The notes: generated by a model not told the origin, from the letters alone. A DNA stretch of 64,000 nucleotides from Notospermus geniculatus (GCA_002633025.1 NMRB01000282.1:330914-394913); one strand, 5' to 3'; counted from the stretch's first letter, positions 1-13,366 are shown. Numbers and translations are program-made.

Positions 1-2465
1 CACATTACCCGTCTAGACGGAAACGAATGGTTCATTCTCAAAGTCAAAGCATGATGTATTGGGAGTCTTGAAAGCAAGATGGCTGCCAACTGCCTCGGGG
101 ATACTTCAGGAAATTGGATACTACAGCCTCCCCGTGATCAAAACAAGTATGAAATCCTATGAGAAAGACGTCACATCTAATGCAGGCACGACTGATCGTC
201 ATATCTATGGTGCCCGTAAGGACGAAGATGATTGGTTCAACAGTCATCAAGAGTTCAAACAGGAACTGATTTCTGAAGGGAAAAGTCGACTGAAGTCATA
301 TGACAAACACACCAGGGGCTGTTGTCTTTGGTCTTCAGAAACTATCATACCCACTCCACGAGATCATTTCTAATGTGTTAGCTTTAGGGCAACACAATGA
401 TAGATGAACTAACTTGACCATTAACCACCATGCTTTCAGTGAATGAGATTGGACGGCTAAAGAGAGGATTCTGCTAGATAGAAATGTGCTGAGCTGTCAA
501 CTGCATGCCAAGCTTCTGTCAGTTTTCATCGACAGTCACATAGCTAACTTCCCACAAACGTTTGTGGGCCAGAGTATGGCAATTCCGATAAGTCCAAACA
601 CCAGGGTGTTCCTGGATGCTCAACTGCTGCTTTCATCTTTTAAGAACCACTAAAATATCAATGACTTCCAAGAAGCAAAGATGCAAGGTAGGCCTACCAG
701 TACATGCATCAGCCAGCTACCTCAGACGAGAATTCCGGGCCCCCACTAATGTTCCAAATGAAAAGCAAAGGTCGCATTATCAAGAGCCTCAGAAATAGAA
801 GAAAGTAGATGACAAAACGTGCCATGCCTCCAAAACAAATGATCCTGTGACAATAAACACAGCCACGTTAATAAATTGCTTCGAGACGTAGCTAGTAAAT
901 ACAGGATAGGGAGGGAATTACCAAGGGACAACATGGTTATTGCTCTGGGAGACAATAAATCAACTCGTTGCTGTGTTAGGCGAAAATGCGCAGTTTGATC
1001 CAGGAGGTGATTAACTCAGACCTGAAAATATTTGTTTTTGGGATGTGAAGGTCACTGCCAGCCATCCAGTCGCTGAGCGGGACATGGTGTGTCGGCTGCA
1101 GGGGCTTGCAGACCTGCCAAGGGTGTTCTGATACCTTGCTGGAGCTTGGGCAAGATTTTGCTGGAGAATGGGCCATTTTGAGGTTGCCTTGCTTGAGCAT
1201 CTGAAATGTGATCAACTTTCAAAGATTCGCACAATGTCCTTCAGTGAAGAGCGCCAATTGGTCAGATAGCATTGGCAGTAAAACACTGATTACAGAATCA
1301 AACCGTAGATGGTGCGAGCGCTGCCTGAGCAGACGATACGCAGCAAAGGTGGTTGGAAAACGCAGTTTGTGAAATAGGGGAACAATTTTTCTGAAGAGTT
1401 TCACTTTGGGGAAAATGTGTGAGATTACAAACAATGCCGGGAGTGCACGAGAACAAGTGTAAATGCGTGAGTCTCCTGCGAAATGCATGCGACTTGGCAG
1501 GTCTGGCCTTGCATCACAGCGAAATCATCCTGGAGAACTTACGAGGTCTCAGTGATTTCGGCAACAACTGAGATGATACAGCTTTAGTCGCAAATGCATG
1601 AGCTGACCTTGAAAATGGTACATCCACTGCTAAGAAGACCATTCTCGACTGACGTGGTAAAATGTACAGCCACCATTCAAAAATGCACTGAGACTACATG
1701 CAACGCTTCTATTTTATCTAGTAGAAAATTGATTTTGTAGACAGTCCTTTCACAACCCATTTACAACATCTGTATAACTCGTACAACAGGTGTTCATACA
1801 GTATGAATGATGAAAGTGGACCCAAGGGTAATAAATATAAAAACATTATTATTCATGTGTGACAGGAATACATGCAGAAGATCGTATATTGCCAACATCC
1901 AAGGGACTTTTTTATTTGCAATCCGCCCACATGAACATGATAAAATCATGAAAATCGCCACCATCAATCCATCAATCTGACATGCAATAAACTGCAAATG
2001 ACAGGACATGAAACCTGGCAATACATCGATTTGTTGACAAGAACATCAACAGCGCAGAGAGAGTACAATCTCATTCAGCACAGCTCAATGGAAAATGTGC
2101 TTTTATTTTTGACTTTGCATCCAATCTGGTGAGTGTCAATTAAAATCAACAGCAGTGCAACTTGGATGTGACCAAAGAAAAAAGCTACAATCGTGCCTTT
2201 CGAACTGATCTTGCGAAGGTTAACTTAATTGAAGCACGACAGGGCAGGGTAGAATACTGATTACGACTCCTCTCACCAGCTGCCTTGCCTCAAATCTCGC
2301 TTCTCACCTGCCTCAAGGAGCATTTTGATGATTTTTTGCAAATAAACATGAAAGATAAGCACTCGGCTGCAATAATTTTAACTCAGCACTCCAAAGTTCA
2401 ACAGACCTTCAGTAAATGCCACTTTTTTGCAAACCAGAGTATCAATTGAATGTAGAGGTTCATCA
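1..2465. other. Unassigned sequence
   Basis: No gene recognised. A 104-codon open frame (59-373, plus) and short frames around 616-1230 have no family motif. The stretch 640-1230 has broken frames in several phases that could be the remains of an old retroelement, but nothing can be named. Confidence 0.4.
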
Positions 2466-2668
2466 GAGGCGGATCCATGATTTCGGAAAAGAGGGGCGCA
2501 CTGCTAGAAACATTGAAATCTGCCTTGAATTTCAATGATTTGCTCCAAATCTGAGAATTTCACAGTCGATTTTACACTACACAGATTTGTTGGCCGAAAG
2601 GGGGTGTGCGCAGGGTGTGTCCCCCGTTGGATCTGCGTGGGGTGCGCCCCCCCTTGGATCCACGCCTG
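2466..2668. repeat. GGCGGATCCA dispersed element, copy 1
   Basis: Begins AGGCGGATCCATGATTTCGG, contains TTTGCTCCAAATCTGAGAAT and TTGTTGGCCGAAAGGGGG, and ends CTTGGATCCACGCCTG, so the ends are inverted around GGATCC. Same family at 24281, 25650 and 40168. Confidence 0.75.
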
Positions 2669-3920
2669 TTCATGTACCAGTGTATAGTGTAGGTGTGCAT
2701 CCTTGTATCAACGATTCTGAAAAAAATTCTACAAATCTAAAATAATGGACAAATCAAGCATCCAGGCTCTGCATCCCTAAGTACATGTAAAACAGTGAGA
2801 AACTGGACACCATCAAGCAACCTCAGCTGCAAGTCAGTCAGATCCACATCATCCATGATACCAGGGGAAAATCTGTTTTCTTCCCCCACTGCATCCAAAA
2901 TTAATGCTGCAAACAAGAATCAGAACCAGCTCCCCTGGCTACCATGGCTACTATGCGCTGACGACGATACAGCTACCATTGGTTGATCATCAGCGATTGC
3001 AGCAGTTTTTCCATAGACACGATAGATGCTGGTAGTGAAAGGCTCCTCTCCTATTTTACTCACTGTCACTTTGGAATGAGACTACTTGCCACTGCCTTCA
3101 GGTACTTCACTAATTGGAACTGTAGAAGAATACTTTCAGCATCCAAACCTTAATCAGAACCCAGAGGGGTGAATTATTGCTATAATATTCAAGCTGCTGG
3201 GCAAAATTTACCACTTCAGCTCCTAGATATTCATAACAGTGATAAGATCCTCAAGGGTATAAAACTAAAGTAGTCTTAAAAGTAATTTCATATGTTTCTA
3301 GGCATTTCTATCACATTGCTTTTGCCCACGTTCTACTGATGGTATAGAGGTACCATTACTGGGAATGGATGTTTGCACAGATTATGTCGTGTTTTTCAAA
3401 CATCGACACATTCGTAAACATGGAAAAGGCAGCTGGAACAACTTGTTGTAGGTTTCACTGAACAAAATTGAAATTGCATCTTCTATCTTGACTGTCTGGC
3501 ATGTCTTCAATGCTAGGCTTCATTGTCCTTTTCATTCACAAAGAACAGGGACGTAATCAGCATTTCAAATGGAATATCCAATGTCACAGGCAGGGCCTTG
3601 GATGGCTTCATCGGTCAAGTTGAACACAAAACTCAGGAGATTACCTCATCCCAAGTGACATCACTGTCCCCCATTCCTCTAGACAATGGAGAGTATGGGA
3701 AAACATGCATGCCAAGAGGAACAAGAGATCCCCGATACACAGGAGAAGCAAGGGAGGGAGGGAACAAAACGTCAATCCCCCAGTTGCTCAGGGTCCATAT
3801 GCAGGAGACATTCCTTGAATCAAGACAAGAGACAATCCTCCTCAAACTACTGTACCACCACCAGATGGTACAGAATATGCAACTCTACGTTAGGCTTTGC
3901 GAATAAGGTCCCTGGCAGGC

Positions 3921-4450
3921 AGTCCACGACAAGGAATGTCCAAAGGTAGATAGCTGATGCTCCAGAGGTAACCCATATTCCACAAAGAGGTGAAGTACAT
4001 GTAGAACCATCTGCTTGCATCTCAAGCCATCGACTGAACCGTTACAGACATGACAGAGAAGCCTGCTCTGGCCTCTACATCCATGTTGGAAGGGAACGGT
4101 GAGTTACAACAGCTGTGATCGACGTTCAATGATCCTAATGTCAGAGGAAGGGTCTTGGAATTGGCTAGATGGATCAAGTAAAAGACACAACTACAGGCAG
4201 ACTAATTCAAATAGCAAGCTGGTCGAGTGGTGCCATGGGTAGACCAAGACAAGGAATGTCTGAAGAAGGTTGAAGCTGAACCAAAGTAGCGTCAGCAGTT
4301 AACCCATAGCCCACAAAGGTGTGAGGCAGAACCTGCTCAGATCTGAAGCCATAGATTGATTATCCACTGATCGGGTGACGGACAACCCTGTACTATCCAA
4401 GCTGGAACGGAACAAAGAGTTTTGCAACAGCTGTGACGTTGGATGACCAA
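3921..4450. repeat. Old direct duplication, about 210-base units 320 bases apart
   Basis: 3921-4130 and 4241-4450 share ACAAGGAATGTC, AACCCATA(T/G)..CCACAAAG, ATCTCAAGCCAT/ATCTGAAGCCAT and CAACAGCTGTGA in the same order. Strongly diverged; no protein recognised. Confidence 0.6.
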
Positions 4451-4495
4451 ACACTAGCGTTGTGTGCATGCCTGCAATCATCCTTGTCATTACTA

Positions 4496-4622
4496 CAGAC
4501 CACTCTTACTATACCGTCAGTGGCGGTATAGCAAGTTGTTGGCAATGTTGAAGTGTCTCTCAACTGAGAAAGTCAATTATCTGTGGCGGTATAGCGAGGG
4601 GCGGTATAACGAGAGTGGACTG
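4496..4622. mobile_element. Pogo/Tigger-like miniature element, decayed
   Basis: Ends CAGACCACTCTTACTATACC / GGTATAACGAGAGTGGACTG flanked by TA (4494-4495, 4623-4624). A third internal GGCGGTATAGC word lies near the right end. Confidence 0.65.
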
Positions 4623-5465
4623 TACTGTATTTCACTTGAATGAGACAACAACGATCTTTATGGTTCTCTGAAGGTGTGTGCTGTATCTGCAACATCCGCT
4701 GTACTCAACTGCTGGCCAAGGCTCGAGCATCCTGGTGAAAAATTTTACAACACAGGTGTAGTGATGTATCATGTAGCCCTACACCAGGTTTCATCTTGCT
4801 TCTCCATTCATCAGCTAGTCTTGAGTGAATTCTCTACAATGTTTAGGAACAAGGATTCACTTGTACTTAGGTTTGCCAGTCTAACACCATCCATGCAGCA
4901 CCACATTCCAGGTAGAGCTGAGAAATAATCAGTGAACAGTGCATGCTACGTGCAGGAGCTCCTCTGTGTTCGCTTCCACTTCGACTACACTTTACATGCC
5001 TTACATGTATAGCCAACAACCTTTCTCCAATATGATAGAGTGCCGACGGGGCCTCCCTGACATTTAATTGCTTCATCAGACTTTTGTGGGCTGCAGCATT
5101 CAGTTGAATTGAAGATTAATGTTAAGAAGACTGTTGGCATATTATTCTGTCGCCAGTACCACAAATTCCACGACATTGCGAGTGTCACGCCATTTGCTTT
5201 GCCACTTTGCCTGCCACAATTCATCAGCGATTTCCACCTCCTTTCCGGCCATTAGATCCAAGTCAAATGAAGCATGATCGACTCTCATGAGCTTTCGCCT
5301 TCATTTCTTATGGTCATACCCTTTCCATAAGTTATTCACATGAGCTCCACTAGAAATGGACATCCCGTTTAGCTGTGTAATCAAGAAGTGGTGGCATTCC
5401 CTTACCTGAATTCTGATTACAGTCATTGGGTGGAAATGAGGGAGAACGCATTTGGTGAGGAGGTC

Positions 5466-6014
5466 AATAGCCCTTTTTACACGGTGCTGGTTCGAGGAAA
5501 CCTACCTCCACCCTCCTCGGGCGGGTTCGGTTCAGGATGGATTGATCGCTTTTACACGGTGCGGGTTACCGAACCCGCCTCGATCTAGTTCGAGGTCGGT
5601 TCGTTCAAATGCGTGCCACCAGATGGCGTGTATCAACATTTACAGTTATCGCAAGTAAGAAATATCCCAAAAATAATCACTTAAAATCGATAAACCATGC
5701 TTCTAACAACATAAGCAGGCTTGAGAAATCTCGTGCGTGATTTCTTCAGAGGTACTTACAGCAATGCGCCAGTGATGCCATTCATATGTAGCGTGCTCAA
5801 TCCCGCACGAGGCCGGTGGAGGTCGGTTCGCTTTTACACGAGAGAATAACCAGCCTGAACCTACCTCCACCTTCCCGAGACTCACGCGGCGAACTAAACT
5901 GGCCCGAGGAAGGTGGAGGTCAGTTGTTTCGCTTTTACACGGGGAAAAATAACCGAACCCTCCTCGATCTAGTCTCGATCCGGAACGCACCGGCACCGTG
6001 TAAAAAGGGCTATT
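5466..6014. mobile_element. Large fold-back element, TAGCCCTTTTTACACGGTGC ends
   Basis: Begins AATAGCCCTTTTTACACGGT and ends ACCGTGTAAAAAGGGCTATT, an inverted repeat of about 30 bases or more. Internal copies of TTTTACACG, ACCTACCTCCACC and GGAGGTCGGTTCG suggest repeated rearrangement of a smaller unit. Related sequence occurs at 59305-59452. Confidence 0.75.
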
Positions 6015-8327
6015 GTTGCAGGGAAGAAGACAATAGAATTGTGATTGGATGGACAGAACTGACACTGCACTTTCACTGTAATTACAAATGTTAATGCTGT
6101 ACGGACCTCTACCGATATTCTTCTGATATCTCTAAGGCGCCCTGCCTGATTCATAACCATTAGAACCCATGTCAGCATGGGTGTATGTCACGTTCCCAGG
6201 AGACACCATGTCAGGTAATATATTGATGGCGTATCAAGGTTGATATGATGGTACAATTTGTAATGGCTGTGCTCCTAATCAATTTCATAGCTCGCCAAGC
6301 AGGGCATTGGCGCAGACCCCATGAATTCGCTAATAAAGAACGTCTTGTTCAACAGGGTCCTTATGTGCCTTTCTGGTTGTGATCTATTCTTATTCTAACT
6401 GCAATACAACAGCATCCAATGACATACATGTACATTGGTTCTGCCAAGTATTGATACAGCAGAATATTCACAAGGTTGCCAACATGTATGTTACAAAAGG
6501 TCCATCCACAACAGGAACGAACCTTCTTTTCCAGAAGATACGTAGGTTTTCATGACTCTAATTCTCGAAAGCATACATGTAACACTGCCATCCCCTGACA
6601 GTATCATCTGAAGAGGCAGGAATCTTCAAAACCTGATTCAACACACCAGCAAGGGAAGTCAAGAAGTCCATGAGTAATTCATCTTTGTCACGGATGTCAG
6701 CCTATCACAAAGCAAAATACATGTATTGTTGACAGTCCTATTCGGTTCATATGGTAACCAACATGGCAATCGAATATGCATGACCACATGAGAAATGGTC
6801 ATAGAAATATGAGAGGTCATAGAAACGTCACCCAGATTACATCAGATCACAGAAGTACATGTACATATCAACAGTATGTACATGTAGTAGATTCTATAGA
6901 GGCACCCCCTCGCATGCCCATAATAGGAAACGCAGTTACAACAACATGTCTGTTATAAACCAAAAATCTAGTGATCAACAGAACACCGAAATTTGATGAC
7001 AGTGTTCTCTAGTCTTTGATATATGGAACATATACATGTATGGCTGCTAAATGTGAATTTGTGTTGGGAACAGACAGAATAGCTAGGTCATCATTTTCCG
7101 ATATTAGACAACAAACAACATTGTATACAATGTATGCCACCTTTGATTTTGCCTGCACTTCTCATGCTTGGTAACCATGTTTTGTTCCTTACTGGATATG
7201 GCTTCAGCATTCATTCCCCTCAAGACTCCATGGTGAAAACGACAAAACCTTACATCTCCCTTGCTAAAAGCAACAGAACTCTCTTGAGGGGTTGCCTTGA
7301 TCGATAAAAGTGACGGTCAGCAATTAACATCTTCAGATATATTGAGTTTGGCAAGGAGAGGGGTCAAGAGGGATTATGATTTGCAATCTGTAATGAAATA
7401 TTGAATGTACAGCAATGAAGGGAGAGTGCAGTTTTGAAGCCACTGCTTCACTGTACAACCAACTGCCACACGATCCTAGTCAAATATCCTTGATTACCAC
7501 AGATTCATGAAAGTCTTAGATTCATATACATGTACTAGTAAATCATACTTGCGATAAATCTTAAAAGCTGATGGAAAGTCGTTACATTTCCATCTCATCT
7601 CGAAGACCAATAACATACCGACGGCGTTTATGCTTTTAACACCCGCTGCATATCTTCATCAAGAAACGCATTACCCTATGGACACTCCATATCTAATTAT
7701 CTGTGACATGACGTGGTCGGCGGCCATTATTGCCATGAGGAAGTCGTGTTACGCCAGAGTATTAGTCACCTTGCCTTTCATGTCAGGATTTGACACATTC
7801 TGTTCGCTGGCAGACGTTATTGAGAGTATCATTCTTTATACAGTTTGCGTTTGATGAAGATATTCTCGTTCATAGGCCGACGGGATGTAAATGGAGAGAA
7901 AATATTGATGGCTGAAGTCAACAGTCACTTTAGATGACATGTTGATACCATTGGCTTGAGGCTCGGACAGTTGCTAACTATCTCACATTCTGGTGACCTG
8001 AGGGCAACATATTTCTCCTAAGATACGGGAACAAAGAAATAGAACGATTCTAGCTAGGGAAACCCGGCCTCGGAATGTAAGGAATCCTAGAGGGAATGTG
8101 ATGTTAAAGCTTTCAGCTTGGTGAAATGTCACCAAATGTAAAAACAGCACGAGAAGCTTCTATTCTACATGTACATTCGGGAGGTTCAGATAACGTTCAG
8201 AGTCTTGACTCTGATTCCAGAAGATTCCATTTTTGGGAACTATGTCATCAAATACATCGGGGTTTTCCAAAGCAATGGTGTTTACTCATTCAGGAGAACA
8301 AACAGAACAAGCTCAGGTGGTAAATTT
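6015..8327. other. Unassigned sequence, AT-rich
   Basis: Many ACATGTA words (for example near 6430, 6855, 7030, 7530) and no gene, SINE or strong inverted repeat seen. Confidence 0.4.
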
Positions 8328-8904
8328 ACTGTAAAACGGGAAATTTTTGCGGATGGTTTTTTTCGCGGACCTTCAGTATTTCTGTCCCAGAATAATATTT
8401 TGCGCCTTTATAATTTGCGGACAGCTCGGCGCCGCAAAAACCGCAAAATTAAAATGCATTGCAACAAATTCACAGAGCCGTAGACGTGATTTCCCGGCAT
8501 TCAGGCCACCATCATCCTCTATGGGAAGCAGTTTCATTCATAAATACAAGCAGTTTCAAGAGCCCCGAAGTTCCATGTGCTCTTGTTTTGACTGGAGACT
8601 GACCACGTGGCTTTGTTGTGTCTGGTTTGGGACCATAAGTGTTCGCGGCTAATGACGGCCGGCTCATCTTCAACGCGAGTATCGGATGATCAGAACACTA
8701 TTCTGAATGTGGAGTTTACCGAGTTGCAAGTTTCAGCGTGATTTATTGGCAAGTACTAGCATTATGCAAATTGTGTCTTATTTTTGCGGTCGTGCCGACA
8801 ATGTTGAATTGAAAAAATATTTACGCGTATTAAATTTGCGGATGTGATAGGACCGCAAAGACCGCAAAATTAAAACGTCCGCGAAAATTTCCCGTTTTAC
8901 AGTA
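8328..8904. mobile_element. Inverted-repeat element with TACTGTAAAACGGGAAATTT ends
   Basis: About 577 bases with near-perfect terminal inverted repeats of some 27 bases (TACTGTAAAACGGGAAATTT then TTGCGGA). The ends are rich in GCGGAC/CCGCAAA words. No transposase was seen, so it is non-autonomous; open frames inside are fragments. Confidence 0.8.
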
Positions 8905-9611
8905 TCTCCAACGTGTAAAAATCCAAATTCTTAGCACATCGGAGTCAGAGCGGGAGTGGGAGTCGGACCAGATTTTAACCTCGCTAGTGTCGCCTATCTC
9001 TCTTTTAGCAAACAGTCCCCCTGAGGGAATGTACAGTACATGTACCCTACCAAATGCCCTGGGCCTACATCTACTTTGTATCCTAAAAACTTTGAAATAA
9101 TTCCTTTCATGATAAGGTTCGTGAAAATTACGAGCGAAAATTGGATTCAGCAGGTGGCTGTGATTCAAAACCGTTCGAATCCTGTGTTCCTGTGTCAGGT
9201 GGGAGATAACACACTGAATTTCATTTTCCATGTCAACATACGTTTGACAGAGTCAACACTGCTTCCCCCTATACAAGATGGACTCAAAAGACACGATGAT
9301 TCTAGCCGGCATATATGGAATTCGATTAGTTTTCATTACCATTATCTAAATGGCCTGTATTAAATTATATGAGATGTAGAGTTTTTGATCATTAAACTTA
9401 GTGGAAAGGCTAATAAATGTTGTACACTCTTCTCATTTCTTATGTCAACGGTTGAACAGGCATTTGCTTGGTTGCTTGGTATGATTACGTACTGTACGTC
9501 ATGTGTACGTGGTTACAGCTGCAGGCATGGCTGTTTATACCCACACATCAGATGGATGAAGCAGGGCTGGAAACAGGAAAGTCAGAAAGCAGAAGTACCG
9601 CCCTGCACGTG

Positions 9612-9930
9612 AGAGGAATATCTGAAAGCAGAGTCTACAAAGTACAGTACAAGAATGTGGAATGTCTGAAAGCAGAAGTTGCGACATTAAAGCGTAATGT
9701 CTGAAAGAACAAGCTAAAAAAGAATGTGGAATGTCTGAAAGACAAACAAGCTACATATACAAGAATATGTGGAATGTCTGAAAGCAGAAGTTGCGACAAG
9801 AATGTGGAATGTCTGAAAGCAGAAGTTGCGACAAGAAAGTTGAATGTCTGAAAGACAAACAAGCTAAATACAAGAACGTGGAATGTCTGAAAGTAGAAGT
9901 TGCAACAAGAAAGCAGAAATTGAATGGTCA
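9612..9930. repeat. Mini-satellite with GGAATGTCTGAAAG core, 8 copies
   Basis: The core recurs at spacings of 33-42 bases with two alternating tails (CAGAAGTTGCGACAAGA and ACAAACAAGCTAAATACAA). The 137-residue open frame on the minus strand here is made by the repeat (SFRHSTF words) and is not a gene. Confidence 0.85.
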
Positions 9931-11458
9931 AATGCAAAGACCAGCAATTTTGACCTACATAAAAGACTGATTGTCGGTTTATAGGCCTACCAAGTAGGCC
10001 TTGCCAAGTAGGCATACATCTACTTAACTTGTGCAGACTGTCATTCAAAGGTTATATGAAGTAAGTAGGCCAACCTGTTACAAGCTCAAGAATAAGCCAA
10101 TGGCCAGTCAGTAGGCCTATTTGTGTCAGCTACATGTACATGTATTTTACCCCCAATGACTGGTTGAGGAGTACTTTCCACACAGTTTAAAACAATTTAG
10201 GCCTTTTCAATCAATCATAGGCCAACTGGGGGCTGCCAGCCAGGAAAGCTATCAGCATACATGTACACTGTTAAGCATTCAAGTCTCTTGTTTGCCAAAA
10301 CACCTGTTGACAGTCATGGATCGAGGCCTGTTGGGTGCGTAGGCCTGCAAGTACAGTAGGCCTACATGCATGCAGTCCCGATGATAATCTTTCGAAAATA
10401 CAGTAAAGGCACCTCTCTACACAACTTTTTCCATGCAAGTTGGCTTTCTCTCGTCACCTCCGTTGAACTACATATGTAAGAAAACTACATGTTGAGTAAT
10501 TTGCATTGGTCTTAGCAGAAGTCAGAATGAAACAATGCTGACCTATTGAGAGCCAAAACTCACATGAGGAAACTCTTGGGGAGCACCTTTGAGATAATTT
10601 GTGGTGGCCTTGGACCCACGTCCCCGGACATCGTGCGGACCTGAACTGGAACGTCCACGCAGACGTGAACCAAGTTTCCATGCAGATCCGCAAATATCCA
10701 AGCGAAAATTGTCCGTGGTTTTGATGACCGGCATCCACAGATTTTAATCATCTGCAGAGGAAGATCCTTTGATCTGCAGCAATTGTACTCAAAATTGTCA
10801 CAATCGACATTTGGAAGAACCACAACCGCATCAAGAGAAGTGGTATCTCAAGCTGACTTGTTTCTTCCCTGTGCTCATTCTGACATGTCTGATTGCATCC
10901 ATACATGTAGTAGCCTCTGGAATGTTCATCAAACCTGAGATTGAGAACATCAAGGTAGCCAGCTACTCCAGGCATACCTGGAACTCTCAGCTAGTGACAT
11001 GAGTGAAGGCCGAGGGAAACAAGGTACAACCCATAACTACCGTACCAGTACAGTAGTTCTCGTTCTACCACCATTAGTACCTTTTCATGTACATGTATGA
11101 TCCACTGAATAGCAAGCGTGTTAGTGCCAAGTCGGCCGAGATCAATCAAATCTAATTGTAGAAAACTCACACAGCAGTCATTGACCGTGACATTTGATAT
11201 TTGCCAACCATCAATATTGCAAATAAATTCAGTGAGTTTTTCTCCACATACATACATGTACATGTATGCAGCTTATTCAATCAAGGCCACAAATGTCTCG
11301 AGAGCAAACATGGCACATAAAATATGTAAAAATTTGTAGTTCATTCACTGTTTGGCAGATTGTATGCAACACGTGCTACCTGAAAGGTGAATGATGCAGT
11401 AAGTTGTGCTCTGCGAAAACCGCAGTATACATGTATGTGCATGTAAGTTTGACAACAC
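9931..11458. other. Unassigned sequence between mini-satellite and cyclase exon
   Basis: Rich in AGGCCTA and ACATGTA words. A CpG-containing island of about 180 bases (10560-10740) is open in all three minus frames. It might hide a downstream cyclase exon, but no family motif is visible, so none is called. Confidence 0.35.
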
Positions 11459-11533
11459 TGACAATTCGTCCCCGGATAATTCGTCCCCAGACAACTTGTC
11501 CCACAGGACATTTCATCGCTGCAGACAATTCGT
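11459..11533. repeat. Short tandem repeat of GACAATTCGTCCCCG type
   Basis: Four to five 15-18-base units next to the pogo-like element at 11538. Reverse complement of the motif at 50159-50252. Confidence 0.7.
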
Positions 11534-11537
11534 AATA

Positions 11538-11723
11538 CAGTCCTCCCTCGCTCTTATGAACCTCGATTTTACGAACTCCAGGATATATGTATTACAAACC
11601 CAACGCTTGGCTCCCAAATTTCCAGCCCCCACGGACGAATCCTCCTCGCTAAATTGCGAACTCATCGTTAGTACAAACTTAACCCTTGGACCCCGAAAGA
11701 TTCGTAATAGCGAGGGAGCACTG
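11538..11723. mobile_element. Pogo/Tigger-like miniature element
   Basis: Ends CAGTCCTCCCTCGCT / AGCGAGGGAGCACTG with a TA on each side (11536-11537, 11724-11725), the signature of the Tc1/mariner-pogo group. 186 bases, no coding capacity. It sits just downstream of the cyclase exon donor. Confidence 0.75.
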
Positions 11724-11898
11724 TACTCCATGATGAAATGGCCAGACAGATTCCCGATGCTGCACAGGAGACAAAAACACAGGGATATCACTTGCCCAAG
11801 GACCCTACATTGTACACTGTTTGTAGCCTGGAAATGAAGGAGCAGATATTGTGGAGCAAATACAGGCATTGTAATTTACGAAAGACCTTCAGACATAC

Positions 11899-13366
11899 CT
11901 TTCACATCTTGACCTGGATCAACTTCATATTCATCATCTAAGCAATTGTAAGTAAACTCCGAGATATGGACCCTGCCAGGCTGACCGCTCGATTCCATGA
12001 AGTTCGCAAACGTGACATCATTAGAGAAGACATCAAATTTGAACCTTTTTGTACCGACGATACCACAGAGGACAGTCCCAGTATGGACCCCGACCCGCAT
12101 GTTCACCTCTTCATTGTTATCCTCGTCGAATTTCTGGATCGCCCTGATCATGGCCAAACCCATCCGGACGCAGCACTTCGCATGGTCCGGGCGAGATTCA
12201 GGACAGCCGGAGACGCAGTAGTAACAATCGCCAAGGGTTGTGATTTTTTCACAGCCAGTCTTGGTACAGATCGTGTCGAAACGTCCGAATAAGTCATTGA
12301 GAAGGGATACGAGATGTTCGGCAGTCTTGTTCGAGCTCATCTTTGTGAATCCAACAATATCAGCAAATAAGATGCTAACTTTCTCCATGCGGTGCATGTT
12401 GAATGGGCGGAAGCGAATCTCCCCTTTCGTCTTCTTCTTATTCTTCATCCTGGACCTTTTCACATCGGGATTTTCTTCCTCTTTATCATCTCGGCTTTTC
12501 ATCACTTCCTGCGCGACGCTCGGCGGCATAAGCGAATGGATCATTTTCTCCTTAATCTGTTTCTCTATCAAGAGTTCACGCCGCGACATGATCGACTGTC
12601 CGACTTTCCAGAACGTATTCCGTACTCGGACCTGCGACATCAAACAGATATGGATCCCGATCAAGTGGATGCAGAGATGGAGCAGAACTTTCCCAACGAT
12701 CAACTTTGCAGGGCTCTCTTCCTGAGTGACAGCAGACAGGACCTCGAAGACGACAGAATGTATCACACCGATAATCACGCTGATGTAAAATGGCATCGGG
12801 ATAACAGTGTACATCATAATGATAATCTCCACGGAACCAGTGAAGACCCAAACATTACTCAAGTCCGGGTCTTTGAAGGCGAAGGAGCCCAAGAGCAAGG
12901 CACAGAGAAGGACTGATATCACGATAGAAATTGGGAGCATGAATCGCTGGTAGAAACGAGTGTAAGTAAATATCGTGATTACGATAGTCACAACAAGGAG
13001 AATAATGGTACAGACAACAAAAGGAATCCAGTTCGGCCCAGCCGTGCAGGCGAAGAAAATACCCCACGCTGCGCATGAAACGATGATGTAGAAGAGCGCA
13101 TACTGAAATCGTCGCAAAGTTTGTGGGAAGGAACTTTTTCCGTGTTGCTCCTCCAGAATTTTTGAATCAAACTGAGGATTCCACCAATTTCGAGCAGCAC
13201 GCTCGAAAAGTATTGGATGCTGGTTCTTGCGGCCGCTGTCATCACTCCCCAATCTTTTTCCCTTCAGACGATTTTTTGACGGGGATCGGATGACTTCTAC
13301 TTCGACTTTCTCAGGGTCCGTCTTTGCATATTCCACAGTTCCCTCGAGAAACTTTTCGTCCGCCAT
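11899..13366 (-). CDS. ADCY9: Adenylyl cyclase type 9-like, first coding exon (N-terminus to C1 domain)
   Basis: Membrane-bound class III adenylyl cyclase, which makes cAMP from ATP at the plasma membrane. The exon encodes 489 residues plus one base and ends at a donor GTATGT (11893-11898). Residues 1-85 are a charged cytosolic N-terminus. About 86-107, 113-135, 143-162, 172-190, 192-213 and 222-246 are six hydrophobic spans, the M1 cassette of the family. Residues 328-489 are most of C1a, with FADIVGFTKMS (metal-binding Asp336), LLNDLFGRFD, LGDCYYCVSGCPE (Asp380), MRVGVHTG and RRVHIS-like GRVHISE. Residues 300-320 are a Lys/Arg-rich insert before C1a. The wording of C1a is closest to vertebrate ADCY9. 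The start is chosen because the reading frame opens there with a favourable context (A at -3, G at +4). The M2 cassette and C2 domain needed for catalysis must lie in further exons at lower coordinates; none was recognised in 1-11898. The family is sure, the subtype very likely. Confidence 0.95.

Noticed and set aside
59-373. 104-codon plus-strand frame at the left edge
   Set aside because: Charged and plausible in composition, but no family motif, splice context or neighbour supports it.
4985-5224. 79-codon minus-strand frame with several Cys residues, looked at as a zinc finger
   Set aside because: The Cys/His spacing does not match FLYWCH, C2H2 or other zinc-finger patterns I know.
9635-10048. 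137-codon minus-strand frame with FRHSTF repeats
   Set aside because: It follows the mini-satellite unit and has no known motif.
10560-10740. Possible second cyclase exon in a CpG-containing patch
   Set aside because: All three minus frames are open, no cyclase motif is visible and the splice signals are weak; kept only as a question.
11966-12916. Plus-strand open frames of 108, 161 and 174 codons
   Set aside because: They lie antisense to the cyclase exon, whose minus-strand frame has unmistakable cyclase motifs; these are shadows of it.
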